A stretch of 64,000 bases of DNA from Enterobacter cloacae. GTDB taxonomy: Bacteria > Pseudomonadota > Gammaproteobacteria > Enterobacterales > Enterobacteriaceae. Of the stretch, positions 36,043 through 45,622 are shown piece by piece. The DNA lies in NCBI RefSeq assembly GCF_011078175.1, contig NZ_JAALCJ010000004.1, positions 372,001 to 436,000 on the forward strand. The letters run 5' to 3'. Below the pieces are notes generated by a model, which did no database searches, had not been told where the DNA came from, and was given only the letters and a program-made list of their open reading frames with translations. A program made the position numbers and the translations under genes. Every line of letters begins with the position of its first letter. The first letter of the stretch is position 1.

Positions 36043-36163
36043 ATCCTGCCGGATCCACGAGGTAATAATTTGTCAGACAGTTTAACTGCCAGTTTTAAGG
36101 TGCTCCAGCCCAAAAAACGTTACAATCACCGGGCGTTAATCATATCGAAGGAAATGAGGGTTT

Positions 36164-36610
36164 ATGCGTACCGTTCTGAATGTGTTGAATTTTGTCCTTG
36201 GCGGTTTTGCCACCACCCTTTCCTGGCTTTTTGCCACCCTGGTGAGCATCGTGCTCATCTTCACCCTTCCGCTGACGCGCTCCTGCTGGGAAATCACCAA
36301 ACTTTCCCTCGTTCCTTATGGAAATGAGGCCGTACACGTGGATGAGCTGGAGCCGGAAAGAAAAAATGCCCTGATGAATACCGGCGGCACGCTGTTGAAT
36401 ATTCTGTGGCTAATCTTCTTTGGCTGGTGGCTGTGTCTGATGCATATTTTCGCCGGTATCGCCCAGTGCATTACGATTATTGGCATTCCGGTTGGCATCG
36501 CGAATTTCAAAATTGCCACCATCGCCCTGTGGCCGGTAGGACGCCGTGTTGTCCCGGTCGAAGTGGCACAAGCTGCGCGTGAAGCTAATGCCCGTCGTCG
36601 TTTTCAGTAA
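36164..36610 (+). CDS. yccF: YccF, small inner-membrane protein
   Basis: The 148-residue protein has two or more long hydrophobic stretches (near 8-35 and 72-118) and two copies of a YccF domain pattern, each with a short ITIIGIPVGIANFKIATIAL-type segment (NPLxSITxxxx is in part conserved). It is nearly identical to the E. coli protein of unknown function. It is 18 bases upstream of yccS and probably works with it. Confidence 0.93.
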   Translation: MRTVLNVLNFVLGGFATTLSWLFATLVSIVLIFTLPLTRSCWEITKLSLVPYGNEAVHVDELEPERKNALMNTGGTLLNILWLIFFGWWLCLMHIFAGIAQCITIIGIPVGIANFKIATIALWPVGRRVVPVEVAQAAREANARRRFQ

Positions 36611-36628
36611 AAAGGACTGGCCGCTCTC

Positions 36629-38791
36629 ATGCTAAGCCCCCTGCTTCGTCGCTATACGTGGAACAGTAACTGGCTATATAACGTCAGGATCTTTATTGCC
36701 CTCTGCGGCACCGTCGCTCTACCGTGGTGGCTGAATGATGTGAAGCTCACTATCCCCCTCACGCTTGGGGTGGTGGCCGGCGCGCTGGCGGATCTCGACG
36801 ACCGCCTGGCCGGTCGCTTGCGTAATCTGGTCATCACGCTGGTCTGCTTCTTTATTGCCTCCGCGTCCGTCGAGCTGCTATTCCCCTGGCCCTGGCTGTT
36901 TGCCTTAGGGTTGACGGTCTCCACCAGCGGCTTCATTTTGCTCGGTGGTCTCGGGCAACGCTACGCCACTATCGCGTTCGGCGCCCTGCTGATTGCCATT
37001 TACACCATGCTGGGTGTCTCACTTTACGATCAGTGGTATCAACAACCAGTCCTGCTGCTGTTGGGCGCTATCTGGTATAACCTGTTGACCTTAACCGGGC
37101 ATCTTATTTTTCCGGTCCGTGCATTACAGGACAACATTGCCCGCAGTTACGAACAGCTGGCCCACTATCTGGAGCTGAAATCCCGGCTGTTCGATCCGGA
37201 TATCGAAGAGGATAGCCAGGCGCCCCTGTACGATCTGGCGCTGGCAAATGGCCAGCTGGTCGCCACGCTGAATCAGACCAAAGCCTCTCTGCTCACCCGT
37301 CTGCGCGGCGATCGCGGTCAGCGCGGTACCCGGCGCACACTACACTACTATTTTGTCGCCCAGGATATCCACGAGCGCGCCAGCTCATCGCATGTACAGT
37401 ACGCTGACCTGCGCGAGAAATTCCGCTATAGCGACGTGATGTTCCGTTTCCAGCGTCTGCTGTCGATGCAGTCTCAGGCCTGCCAGCAACTTGCGCGCTC
37501 AATACTGCTGCGCACGCCCTATCAGCACGATGCTCGCTTTGAACGCGCATTCAGTCATCTGGATGCGGCGCTCGATCGCGTTCAGGCCAGTGGGACATCG
37601 CCGGAACAGTTCAAAGCCCTGGGATTCCTGCTCAACAATCTGAGAGCCATTGATGCTCAGCTCGCCACCATTGAGTCTGAACAGGCGATGGCGATGCCCG
37701 GCAATGACGCTGAGAACCAGCTTGCCGATGACAGTCTGAACGGCTTCAGCGATATGTGGCTGCGCCTGAGCCGTCATTTTACCCCGGAATCCGCCCTCTT
37801 TCGCCATGCGGTGAGGATGTCGCTGGTACTTTGCGTGGGCTATGCCTTTATCCAGATAACGGGACTGCACCACGGCTACTGGATCCTGCTGACCAGCCTG
37901 TTCGTCTGCCAGCCGAACTATAACGCTACCCGCCATCGGCTCGCGCTGCGTATTGTCGGGACATTAGTCGGGGTCGCCATCGGGCTGCCGGTGCTCTACT
38001 TTGTGCCGTCCGTAGAAGGGCAACTGATCCTGATTGTGATTACCGGTGTACTGTTCTTCGCCTTCCGCAATGTGCAGTATGCCCACGCCACGATGTTCAT
38101 CACGCTGCTGGTACTGCTCTGCTTCAATCTGCTGGGTGAAGGCTTTGAGGTGGCCCTCCCCCGCGTGATCGACACGCTTATCGGCTGCGCCATTGCCTGG
38201 GCGGCGGTGAGCTTTATCTGGCCGGACTGGCGTTTTCGAAATTTACCACGCGTGTCAGACAGAGCCATGAACGCCAACTGCCGCTATCTTGATGCCATTC
38301 TTGAGCAGTATCATCAGGGTCGCGATAATCGTCTGGCCTATCGGATTGCCCGTCGCGACGCGCATAACACGGACGCAGAGCTGGCTTCAGTTGTCTCAAA
38401 TATGTCAACAGAGCCGCGCGCCACGGCAGAAATCCGGGAAACGGCCTTCCGCCTGCTGTGCCTGAACCACACGTTCACGAGCTATATCTCTACCCTTGGC
38501 GCCCACCGAGAGAAGCTGACGAATCCGGGGGTTCTGGCGCTGCTGGACGATGCCGTTTGCTACGTTGATGATGCGCTTCATCATCAACCTGCGGATGAGC
38601 CACGGGTGCACCAGGCACTGGATGAACTGGCGCAGCGTATCGCACACCTTGATCCAGGCACCGACAACAAAGCTCCGCTGGTCCTACAGCAAATTGGCCT
38701 GCTTATCGCTTTGCTGCCGGAAATTTGTCGACTGCGACAGCAGATCGCTACCTGGCGGAATGATGGCCCTGTGACTCAGGCAGCGCATTAA
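36629..38791 (+). CDS. yccS: YccS, YhfK/FUSC-type inner-membrane transporter
   Basis: This 720-residue protein has two blocks of membrane helices (about 15-160 and 395-530) and two cytoplasmic regions, the layout of the FUSC/aromatic-acid exporter-like family. It matches E. coli YccS, whose substrate is not established. The conserved FVCQPNYNATRHRL follows a helix in the second block. Its 3' end overlaps the convergent sxy gene by 44 bases. Confidence 0.93.
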   Translation: MLSPLLRRYTWNSNWLYNVRIFIALCGTVALPWWLNDVKLTIPLTLGVVAGALADLDDRLAGRLRNLVITLVCFFIASASVELLFPWPWLFALGLTVSTSGFILLGGLGQRYATIAFGALLIAIYTMLGVSLYDQWYQQPVLLLLGAIWYNLLTLTGHLIFPVRALQDNIARSYEQLAHYLELKSRLFDPDIEEDSQAPLYDLALANGQLVATLNQTKASLLTRLRGDRGQRGTRRTLHYYFVAQDIHERASSSHVQYADLREKFRYSDVMFRFQRLLSMQSQACQQLARSILLRTPYQHDARFERAFSHLDAALDRVQASGTSPEQFKALGFLLNNLRAIDAQLATIESEQAMAMPGNDAENQLADDSLNGFSDMWLRLSRHFTPESALFRHAVRMSLVLCVGYAFIQITGLHHGYWILLTSLFVCQPNYNATRHRLALRIVGTLVGVAIGLPVLYFVPSVEGQLILIVITGVLFFAFRNVQYAHATMFITLLVLLCFNLLGEGFEVALPRVIDTLIGCAIAWAAVSFIWPDWRFRNLPRVSDRAMNANCRYLDAILEQYHQGRDNRLAYRIARRDAHNTDAELASVVSNMSTEPRATAEIRETAFRLLCLNHTFTSYISTLGAHREKLTNPGVLALLDDAVCYVDDALHHQPADEPRVHQALDELAQRIAHLDPGTDNKAPLVLQQIGLLIALLPEICRLRQQIATWRNDGPVTQAAH

Positions 38792-39374
38792 ACCACTCCG
38801 TAAGCTCCCGGCGAATATCCGCCGGGAGTGCCGCTTCATGTAACCCTTCGATGGCGCCTTCAAGCGCGAACAATACCCGGATACTCAGCGCTTTATTCTT
38901 AGAGCGCATTTTCAGCCAGCTCGTCTTCGCCCCCAACTGTCGTAGCATTTCTTCATTGGTGATGCCCGCCTCCATAAGCAGGACCTCAATTTGAAAGGTC
39001 AGGTTCGGCAGATCTTTAAGCCGGTTACGCTGATGGCGCTGGTAGCGCTCTTTCCTGGCGGCATCGAGCGCAAATGAGGAGAGCTGAAGCAGTTTTTCCC
39101 TGTTTTGCCATAGACCTTCATCCACACGGTAGTAATTCAGCAGCACAGGGCGTCCTCGTTTCATCAGGGTCAGAAAAGAGGAGGCATTTTTTACACAGTA
39201 TTTTGCACTTTGCTCACACGCGCGAAGGTACAACTCGCCATCAGACACCATCGCGAACACAGCTTCATCTACGGCAAGGGTATAACCGCCAAACAGGGCG
39301 CGATGATGAATTTCACCCAGCGGAGAGAGGTATTCCTGCGATTGATAAATCCGCTCATAGGATATCTTTTTCAT
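38748..39374 (-). CDS. sxy: Sxy/TfoX, competence and CRP-S regulator
   Basis: I start at ATG 39374 (MKKISYERIYQSQEYL), giving 208 residues, about the E. coli length. Sxy works with CRP at CRP-S promoters and induces DNA-uptake (competence) genes. The N-terminal TfoX domain has FAMVSDGELYLRACEQ, and a C-terminal TfoX domain has LGAKTSWLKMR. The coding end overlaps the end of convergent yccS. It is divergent from sulA. Confidence 0.92.
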   Translation of the reverse strand: MKKISYERIYQSQEYLSPLGEIHHRALFGGYTLAVDEAVFAMVSDGELYLRACEQSAKYCVKNASSFLTLMKRGRPVLLNYYRVDEGLWQNREKLLQLSSFALDAARKERYQRHQRNRLKDLPNLTFQIEVLLMEAGITNEEMLRQLGAKTSWLKMRSKNKALSIRVLFALEGAIEGLHEAALPADIRRELTEWFNALPESQGHHSAR

Positions 39375-39553
39375 GATAATTCCATTAAAAATCATACAGT
39401 AAACACGATATTTCTCACTAACGGATCCGTTAGCAGGAAAATAGGCAACTTATTGCCGTTGGGCAAGATGATTTTTTCAGGTTCAGCAGGAATGGATGAA
39501 ATTTGCGAGTCGCTTTCCGAAAATTAGATTGATCTTTATGCATACAGGGGTTA

Positions 39554-39569
39554 CTGTATATCCATACAG
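39554..39569. promoter_or_regulatory. LexA (SOS) box of sulA
   Basis: CTGTATATCCATACAG fits the LexA consensus CTGT-N8-ACAG exactly, extended by TA and TA on both sides. It lies 22 bases before the sulA start, so LexA covers the promoter and represses sulA until DNA damage. Confidence 0.95.
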
Positions 39570-39591
39570 TAACTACAGGGCTGGAATGAAT

Positions 39592-40101
39592 ATGTACACT
39601 TCAGGCTATGCAAATCACTTAACACCTTTTTCTTCTGCCGCGGGCAATGCTGCGCAGAATTCTATCGGGCGTGTATCGACAGGGCTTATCAGTGAAGTGG
39701 TTTACCGTGAAGACCAGCCGCTGTTAACACAACTCTTACTCCTGCCGCTTTTGCAGCAGCTCGGGCAACAGTCTCGCTGGCAGCTCTGGCTGACGCCACA
39801 GCAAAAATTAAGTCGCGAATGGGTTCAGTCGGCTGGCCTGCCGTTGGCGAAGGTGATGCAGATTAATCAACTCTCCCCTTGCGATACGGTCGAGTCGATG
39901 GTCCGGGCATTACGTACCGGGAACTATAGCGTCGTGATTGGGTGGCTGCCTGAGGATCTGTCCCAAGAGGAACATTTACGTCTGACTGAAGCTGCTGAAG
40001 AAGGTAATGCAATGGGTTTCATCATGCGGCCGGTTCGTGGAGATTCCTATCGCAGAGGACAACATCCCGGGCTAAAAATTCACTCAAATGTATACCATTG
40101 A
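39592..40101 (+). CDS. sulA: SulA, SOS inhibitor of FtsZ
   Basis: The ATG at 39592 gives 169 residues, exactly the E. coli length. An in-frame ATG two codons earlier is possible. SulA is made in the SOS response, binds FtsZ and blocks division until Lon degrades it. The core region [19 protein letters not shown]... and the C-terminal [10 protein letters not shown], whose last residues are recognised by Lon in E. coli, are intact. A LexA box lies just upstream, and the gene is followed by ompA, as in E. coli. Confidence 0.95.
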   Translation: MYTSGYANHLTPFSSAAGNAAQNSIGRVSTGLISEVVYREDQPLLTQLLLLPLLQQLGQQSRWQLWLTPQQKLSREWVQSAGLPLAKVMQINQLSPCDTVESMVRALRTGNYSVVIGWLPEDLSQEEHLRLTEAAEEGNAMGFIMRPVRGDSYRRGQHPGLKIHSNVYH

Positions 40102-40288
40102 GTCATTTTAAGAGTTTTCCTGGAATTTTTTTCGACCGCAGTATGCAAAAAAAGTTCAACGCGCCAAAACTGCGGCAAGGCTTGTCTGACGCGGTTCTCG
40201 TTAATTTTACTGCACAAAATTCATTCAAAAATTGTTAAATATTAGGTATACGGAACTTTTTTTTTCATATGCCTGACGGACTTCACAC

Positions 40289-40316
40289 TTGTAAGTTTTC
40301 AGCTACGTTGTAGACT
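40289..40316 (+). promoter_or_regulatory. ompA promoter
   Basis: TTGTAA (40289) and TAGACT (40311) are 16 bases apart. The sequence from here to the ompA start is very close to the E. coli ompA leader. Transcription would begin near 40325. Confidence 0.7.
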
Positions 40317-40457
40317 TTACATCGCCAGGGGTGCTCGGCCTAAGCCGAAGATATCGGTAGGTTTATATTTGACCACGCCCCCCGGTGAAGGATTTAACCG
40401 TGATTCCTCCGTTGGAGATATTCATGGCAAATTTTGGATGATAACGAGGCGCAAAAA
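40317..40457 (+). promoter_or_regulatory. ompA 5' untranslated leader
   Basis: The leader is about 130 bases, starting with the hairpin TCGGCCTAAGCCGA (40335-40348), which stabilises E. coli ompA mRNA. The ribosome-site region GATAACGAGGCGCAAAAAAT is the same as the MicA sRNA target in E. coli, so MicA control is likely. Confidence 0.75.
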
Positions 40458-41510
40458 ATGAAAAAGACAGCTATCGCGATTGCAGTGGCACTGGCTGGCT
40501 TCGCTACCGTAGCGCAGGCCGCTCCGAAAGATAATACCTGGTATGCAGGTGGTAAACTGGGTTGGTCTCAGTTCCATGACACCGGTTGGTACAACAGCAG
40601 CCTGAACAACGATGGCCCTACTCACGAGAGCCAGCTGGGTGCAGGTGCGTTCGGTGGCTATCAGGTTAACCCGTATGTTGGCTTTGAAATGGGTTACGAC
40701 TGGTTAGGTCGTATGCCTTACAAAGGCGACAACGTAAATGGCGCTTTCAAAGCTCAAGGCGTACAGCTGACCGCTAAACTGGGTTACCCAGTAACTGACG
40801 ATCTGGACGTGTACACCCGTCTGGGCGGCATGGTATGGCGTGCAGACTCCAGCAACAGCATCGCTGGTGACGACCACGACACTGGTGTTTCTCCAGTATT
40901 CGCTGGCGGCGTTGAGTGGGCAATGACCCGTGACATCGCTACCCGTCTGGAATACCAGTGGGTTAACAACATCGGTGATGGTGCTACCGTTGGCGTTCGT
41001 CCAGACAACGGCATGCTGAGCGTTGGTGTTTCTTACCGTTTCGGTCAGCAGGAAGATGCGCCAGTCGTAGCTCCAGCACCGGCTCCAGCTCCAGAAGTAC
41101 AGACCAAGCACTTCACTCTGAAGTCTGACGTTCTGTTCAACTTCAACAAAGCGACTCTGAAACCAGAAGGTCAGCAGGCACTGGATCAGCTGTACACCCA
41201 GCTGAGCAACCTGGATCCAAAAGACGGTTCTGTAGTGGTTCTGGGCTTCACCGACCGTATCGGTTCTGACGCTTACAACCAGGGTCTGTCTGAGAAACGT
41301 GCTCAGTCTGTAGTTGATTACCTGGTATCTAAAGGTATCCCAGCTAACAAGATCTCCCCACGTGGTATGGGCGAATCTAACCCAGTGACCGGCTCTACCT
41401 GTGACAACGTGAAACCACGCGCTGCACTGATCGACTGCCTGGCACCAGATCGTCGCGTAGAGATCGAAGTTAAAGGTATCAAAGACGTTGTAACTCAGCC
41501 TGCGGCATAA
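40458..41510 (+). CDS. ompA: OmpA, outer-membrane porin A
   Basis: The ATG at 40458 gives 350 residues beginning with a signal peptide (about 1-21, ending AQA). Residues to about 190 form the eight-stranded barrel, then a proline/alanine hinge ([11 protein letters not shown]) leads to the peptidoglycan-binding OmpA domain with [13 protein letters not shown] and [13 protein letters not shown] pair of C-terminal cysteines ([16 protein letters not shown]) is kept. Codon use is strongly biased to preferred codons, as for a very highly expressed gene, unlike its neighbours. Confidence 0.97.
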   Translation: MKKTAIAIAVALAGFATVAQAAPKDNTWYAGGKLGWSQFHDTGWYNSSLNNDGPTHESQLGAGAFGGYQVNPYVGFEMGYDWLGRMPYKGDNVNGAFKAQGVQLTAKLGYPVTDDLDVYTRLGGMVWRADSSNSIAGDDHDTGVSPVFAGGVEWAMTRDIATRLEYQWVNNIGDGATVGVRPDNGMLSVGVSYRFGQQEDAPVVAPAPAPAPEVQTKHFTLKSDVLFNFNKATLKPEGQQALDQLYTQLSNLDPKDGSVVVLGFTDRIGSDAYNQGLSEKRAQSVVDYLVSKGIPANKISPRGMGESNPVTGSTCDNVKPRAALIDCLAPDRRVEIEVKGIKDVVTQPAA

Positions 41511-41523
41511 GTTATCGTCTTAT

Positions 41524-41554
41524 AAAAAAACCCCGCCATGCGGGGTTTTTTATT
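41524..41554 (+). terminator. Terminator of ompA
   Basis: AAAAAAACCCCGC-CAT-GCGGGGTTTTTTATT, a strong hairpin 14 bases after the ompA stop. The A-run allows it to serve the convergent matP too. Confidence 0.92.
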
Positions 41555-41575
41555 ATCTGAAGAAAGGCAAAAACG

Positions 41576-42028
41576 TTATTTTTTACCTAACAGTGCCTGT
41601 AGATCGTTCTTCAGCGTCGACATCTGGCTGGCATACTTCTCTTTGTGCTCGGCATCTTCAATCAGCTGCACCACTGTTTCCGACAGGGTTTTCCCGCGCC
41701 GTTGCGCAAGCCCGGCCAGACGCTGCCAGACCATAAACTCCAGGTCGATGGATTTCTTACGGGTGTGCTGATGCTCGGCATTGAAATGCCGTTTACGACG
41801 CGCACGGATAGTTTGCTTCATCCGGTTCAACAAGGCCGGATTAATGTGTTTATCAATCCAGCCGTTAACCTGTACCGGTTCGTTTTCGAGGGTCAGCAAC
41901 ATATCCACAGCTTCTTGTGCCGCACTGGCTTCGATGTAGCAGGTGATCAGCTCCCCTTCTCGGTGCTTTTTGACCAGGTACTTCCATTTCCAGCCGCTTT
42001 CGAGGTTTTCCAGTTGTTGATATTTCAT
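41576..42028 (-). CDS. matP: MatP, Ter macrodomain organiser
   Basis: The 150-residue protein matches E. coli MatP, which binds matS sites, compacts the Ter macrodomain and ties it to the division machinery. The basic N-terminal and central DNA-binding parts ([20 protein letters not shown]) and the ribbon-helix-helix region near [16 protein letters not shown] are visible. The start at 42028 matches E. coli ([18 protein letters not shown]). Its gene is divergent from lonH. Confidence 0.95.
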   Translation of the reverse strand: MKYQQLENLESGWKWKYLVKKHREGELITCYIEASAAQEAVDMLLTLENEPVQVNGWIDKHINPALLNRMKQTIRARRKRHFNAEHQHTRKKSIDLEFMVWQRLAGLAQRRGKTLSETVVQLIEDAEHKEKYASQMSTLKNDLQALLGKK

Positions 42029-42214
42029 TGCGATCTCAGTGTTACCGTGTAACTCTGTTCAGAATATCAGTTTTTTGGCAATCTGCTGAAAAGAAATCAT
42101 ATCCTGTGAAACACAGCAAGCGATCCGCATGACGAAAACCCGAATCCTGATTGGGCAGAGTGCGCCGCTTACGGTATACTCCACGCTTTTACTTCTGACT
42201 AAAAAACATCAACT

Positions 42215-43975
42215 TTGACCATTACGAAACTTGCATGGCGTGACCTGGTTCCGGATACCGAGAGCTATCAGGAGCTGTTTGCACAGCCAGACCTCACAAA
42301 AGAACACAAATACATACTTAGCGATACACAACCGCGTTTGCATTACGCGCTGGAACAGATGTCGTCCCCATGGGCTACATCTCCTTTCATGCTGCTCAAA
42401 GCCCCGGAAGAAGCCGAGTATCTGACGCTTCTCGGTGATGCCATGCGCCAGTTGCAGCCAAAAACGAACGCCGTTTTTGGTGGTCAGTATCATATTGCCG
42501 GACGTGACGTGACGTACGAACCTGCCACGCAGCCAGACGGACTGTTCGCTGCAAAAGGCGAGGTGATCACCGCCAACTGGGTGGAAGCAGAACAGCTGTT
42601 CGGCTGCCTTCGTCAGTTCAATGGCGATGTATCACTGCAACCGGGGCTGGTACACCGAGCGAATGGCGGCGTGTTGCTCATCTCCCTTCGCACCCTGCTC
42701 GCACAGCCTCTGCTGTGGATGCGCCTGAAAATGGTGGTGACGCAGCAACGTTTCGACTGGGTAGGCTACGACGATTCGCGTCCGCTGCCTGTTTCCATTC
42801 CGTCTATGCCGCTGTCGCTGACCGTCGTGCTGACGGGTGACCGTGAATCTCTGGCGGATTTCCAGGAAATGGAGCCAGAACTCGCGGAGCAGGCGGTTTA
42901 CAGCGAATTTGAAGACAATATTCAGATCGCCGATGCGGATGACATGGCGCAGTGGTGTCAGTGGGTTATGGCCGTGGCGGAACGTTTCTCGCTCCCTTCC
43001 CCTGCGGAGGATGCGTGGCCTGGCTTAATTCGCGAAGCCGTACGCTACACTGGCGATCAGGAAACCCTGCCGCTCTGCCCGCTCTGGATCGGTAAACAGC
43101 TGCGTGAAGTGGGCGTTATCTGCGGCAACGGTCCGTTTACCGGTGAGCAGCTTAGCCAGATGCTGGCCCAGCGTGAATGGCGTGAAGGTTATCTTGCTGA
43201 CCGTATGCAGGATGAAATTCTGCTGGAACAGATTCTGGTGGAGACCGAAGGCGAACGTATCGGGCAAATCAACGCCTTGTCCGTCATCGAGTTCCCCGGA
43301 CACCCGCGCGCCTTTGGCGAGCCTTCCCGCATCAGCTGTGTCGTGCACATTGGCGACGGCGAATTTACCGATATTGAACGCAAGGCCGAACTGGGCGGAA
43401 ACATTCATGCCAAAGGCATGATGATCATGCAGGCATTCCTGATGTCTGAACTTCAGCTGGAGCAGCAGATCCCCTTCTCTGCCTCGTTGACCTTTGAACA
43501 GTCCTACAGTGAAGTCGACGGCGACAGCGCCTCAATGGCGGAGCTGTGTGCCGTGATCAGCGCGCTTGCGGACGTGCCGATTAATCAGAATATAGCGATT
43601 ACCGGGTCCGTGGACCAGTTTGGTCGTGCCCAACCGGTGGGTGGACTGAATGAGAAAATCGAAGGCTTCTTCGCTATCTGCCAGCAGCGCGGTTTAAACG
43701 GTAAACAGGGCGTGATTATTCCGGCGCCTAACGCTCGCCATTTGAGCCTGAGCCAGGCGATTCTGGATGCGGTTGAGCAGGAACAATTCACCGTCTGGGC
43801 CATCGAAGGGGTTGAGGATGCACTACCCTTACTGACGAACCTAGTCTGGGACGGCGAAGGCCAGACAACCCTGATGCAGACCATTCAGGAACGTATAGCT
43901 CAGGCGACACAGCAGGATGCTCGTCATCGTTATCCGTGGCCGTTACGCTGGTTAAGTTGGTTTAGTGCGAACTGA
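42215..43975 (+). CDS. lonH: LonH (YcbZ), Lon-like protease without ATPase
   Basis: This 586-residue protein begins at a TTG codon (TTG-ACC-ATT, M-T-I), which is the only start that gives the family N-terminus. It has a Lon protease domain with the catalytic dyad S438 (in DGDSASM) and K481 (in LNEKIEG), 43 residues apart as in Lon, but no AAA+ ATPase domain with Walker motifs. Its substrates are not known. Control of fabA lies in the 68-base gap that follows. Confidence 0.9.
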   Translation: MTITKLAWRDLVPDTESYQELFAQPDLTKEHKYILSDTQPRLHYALEQMSSPWATSPFMLLKAPEEAEYLTLLGDAMRQLQPKTNAVFGGQYHIAGRDVTYEPATQPDGLFAAKGEVITANWVEAEQLFGCLRQFNGDVSLQPGLVHRANGGVLLISLRTLLAQPLLWMRLKMVVTQQRFDWVGYDDSRPLPVSIPSMPLSLTVVLTGDRESLADFQEMEPELAEQAVYSEFEDNIQIADADDMAQWCQWVMAVAERFSLPSPAEDAWPGLIREAVRYTGDQETLPLCPLWIGKQLREVGVICGNGPFTGEQLSQMLAQREWREGYLADRMQDEILLEQILVETEGERIGQINALSVIEFPGHPRAFGEPSRISCVVHIGDGEFTDIERKAELGGNIHAKGMMIMQAFLMSELQLEQQIPFSASLTFEQSYSEVDGDSASMAELCAVISALADVPINQNIAITGSVDQFGRAQPVGGLNEKIEGFFAICQQRGLNGKQGVIIPAPNARHLSLSQAILDAVEQEQFTVWAIEGVEDALPLLTNLVWDGEGQTTLMQTIQERIAQATQQDARHRYPWPLRWLSWFSAN

Positions 43976-43986
43976 TCGGACTTGTT
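43970..43986 (+). promoter_or_regulatory. FadR site of fabA
   Basis: AACTGATCGGACTTGTT is a close match to the FadR consensus AACTGGTCNGACCAGTT and identical, as I recall it, to the fabA site of E. coli. FadR activates fabA when long-chain acyl-CoA is low. It overlaps the last codons of lonH. Confidence 0.85.
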
Positions 43987-43987
43987 C

Positions 43988-44005
43988 AGCGTACACGTGT
44001 TAGCT
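43988..44005 (+). promoter_or_regulatory. FabR site of fabA
   Basis: AGCGTACACGTGTTAGCT is the palindromic FabR/fabA operator, directly after the FadR site. FabR represses fabA in response to unsaturated acyl thioesters. Confidence 0.85.
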
Positions 44006-44043
44006 ATCCTGCGTGCTTCACTAAAATAAGGCTTACTGAGAAC

Positions 44044-44562
44044 ATGGTAGATAAACGCGAATCCTATACTAAAGAAGACCTTCTTGCCTCTGGTCGCGGT
44101 GAACTGTTTGGCGCGAAAGGCCCACAGTTACCGGCCCCAAATATGCTGATGATGGACCGTGTCGTGAAAATGACCGAAACCGGCGGCAACTTTGATAAGG
44201 GTTACGTAGAAGCAGAACTCGATATCAACCCGGACCTGTGGTTCTTCGGTTGTCACTTTATTGGCGATCCGGTAATGCCTGGCTGTCTGGGCCTCGATGC
44301 CATGTGGCAGCTGGTTGGCTTCTATCTGGGCTGGCTTGGCGGTGAAGGCAAAGGCCGTGCGCTGGGCGTCGGCGAAGTGAAATTCACCGGTCAGGTTCTG
44401 CCTACCGCGAAGAAAGTCACCTACCGTATCCATTTCAAACGCATCGTTAACCGTCGCCTGATTATGGGCCTGGCGGACGGTGAAGTGCTGGTAGATGGTC
44501 GTCTGATCTATACCGCGAACGACCTTAAAGTGGGTCTGTTCCAGGATACCTCTGCTTTCTGA
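44044..44562 (+). CDS. fabA: FabA, 3-hydroxydecanoyl-ACP dehydratase/isomerase
   Basis: This 172-residue enzyme is full-length. It dehydrates 3-hydroxyacyl-ACP and isomerises the trans-2 C10 product to cis-3, starting unsaturated fatty acid synthesis. The hot-dog fold carries catalytic H71 (in [12 protein letters not shown]) and D85 (in GLDAMWQ). The FadR and FabR sites lie just upstream, and a strong terminator follows. rmf is convergent after about 70 bases. Confidence 0.97.
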   Translation: MVDKRESYTKEDLLASGRGELFGAKGPQLPAPNMLMMDRVVKMTETGGNFDKGYVEAELDINPDLWFFGCHFIGDPVMPGCLGLDAMWQLVGFYLGWLGGEGKGRALGVGEVKFTGQVLPTAKKVTYRIHFKRIVNRRLIMGLADGEVLVDGRLIYTANDLKVGLFQDTSAF

Positions 44563-44591
44563 TAAGCGCTTTTAGCCCCCTCCAGAAAGGC

Positions 44592-44620
44592 GAAACCTCC
44601 GCATTGCGGAGGTTTCTTTT
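44592..44620 (+). terminator. Terminator of fabA
   Basis: GAAACCTCCGC-ATT-GCGGAGGTTTC followed by TTTT, 29 bases after the fabA stop. Confidence 0.9.
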
Positions 44621-44633
44621 TAAAGAGACGGTA

Positions 44634-44801
44634 TCAAGCAAGTACTGCCCTGTCTCCGATGGCTTCTCGCCAGCCCCCTAGCCATTGGGACCTTTGATTC
44701 AGGGCCTGATAGGGACACATTTCTTTAGAACGTCCGGCGATGCCAGCCTGATAACCACGTTGATGAGCCCTTTCCAGGCGATCTCGTTTCTGTCTCTTCA
44801 T
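44634..44801 (-). CDS. rmf: Rmf, ribosome modulation factor
   Basis: A 55-codon frame on the minus strand encodes a very basic protein beginning MKRQKRDRLERAHQRGYQAG and ending with an alanine, differing from E. coli Rmf at only a few residues. Rmf binds 70S ribosomes in stationary phase and dimerises them to 100S hibernating particles. It sits between fabA and the pqi genes as in E. coli. The long leader (about 250 bases to the pqiC terminator) suggests a distant promoter. Confidence 0.95.
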   Translation of the reverse strand: MKRQKRDRLERAHQRGYQAGIAGRSKEMCPYQALNQRSQWLGGWREAIGDRAVLA

Positions 44802-45004
44802 GCCTCGTTTCCCTCATTCTTTTGTCTGGTGGAAAGAAAACAGTGGTTGCAATATGTGCAAGCACAGTTAACGAATACCCCGAATCGACGTCAGCGTCAA
44901 CGTTCAAAATTCATACGGGTGTCATATTTGTGAGCTACATGGAAGATCGTTTGTACAAAAAATGTGACGCGGGACAAGTAACAACCTGAACGCAAAACGA
45001 AAAA

Positions 45005-45045
45005 AAAGCCGCAATCAGCCAGAAGCTGAGTGCGGCTTTCGTCGA
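45005..45045 (-). terminator. Terminator of the pqi operon
   Basis: Read on the minus strand, AAAGCCGCACTCAGCTTCTGG... folds against ...GATTGCGGCTTT with an inner CAGC/GCTG stem and ends in seven T residues, 11 bases after the pqiC stop. Confidence 0.85.
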
Positions 45046-45055
45046 TGAATTTTAC

Positions 45056-45622
45056 TTATGGCAGCCGGGAAATCTCTCTTGCGATAGCAGCCGACTCCTG
45101 TGCCCACCCCTGCGCAAGCACTTTCACCATGTCGTCATAGCCATCTTTCTGCTGCTTCAGTTCCAGATGGAAAGGACGCTTAATCAGCTGACCCTGGTGA
45201 TTCAGCAGCCATTCCCCGCTGATAACAACGGCACCATCATAGCGGCCATGGAATCCCGTCACGTTAACATTCAGGGTGTCCTGATCGCTTCCCAGAGGCT
45301 GCGAGGCGACTACCCAACCAGGGAGCTGGCTGCTCAGATTCGCCACCAGCGTATTGCGTAGCTGCTGATCCAGCGGGCTGGCCCACAGGTTATTGTTGGC
45401 GATAACGTACTGCACATCGCTGGTCTGGTAGACCACCCCGTTGCCCGCCAGATAATCTGGTACGGCAACCTGTTCAACCCACAGCAGACGGCTGCCCTGC
45501 GAGGCGCTGCTCTGCGCACCGGACTGGGCGCTTAACGGCAGCTGGTAGTAGCTTTTGTTATCGCTTCCAGAGCTACAGGCCGTTAATACCAGCGCGCCTG
45601 CGATGATTAGCCATTTTTTCAT
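45056..45622 (-). CDS. pqiC: PqiC, outer-membrane lipoprotein of the Pqi system
   Basis: The 188-residue product begins with a lipoprotein signal (about 1-16, lipobox LTAC, cysteine 16) and continues as a lipoprotein domain of the ABC-type phospholipid transport auxiliary family. In E. coli PqiC anchors the PqiB tube at the outer membrane in intermembrane lipid transport. Its start overlaps the pqiB stop by 4 bases (ATGA), so they are coupled. Confidence 0.94.
   Translation of the reverse strand: MKKWLIIAGALVLTACSSGSDNKSYYQLPLSAQSGAQSSASQGSRLLWVEQVAVPDYLAGNGVVYQTSDVQYVIANNNLWASPLDQQLRNTLVANLSSQLPGWVVASQPLGSDQDTLNVNVTGFHGRYDGAVVISGEWLLNHQGQLIKRPFHLELKQQKDGYDDMVKVLAQGWAQESAAIAREISRLP

Noticed and set aside
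39380..39400. Second LexA box before sxy
   Set aside because: ATACAGTAAAC near 39390 resembles half of a LexA site, but there is no CTGT at the required spacing.
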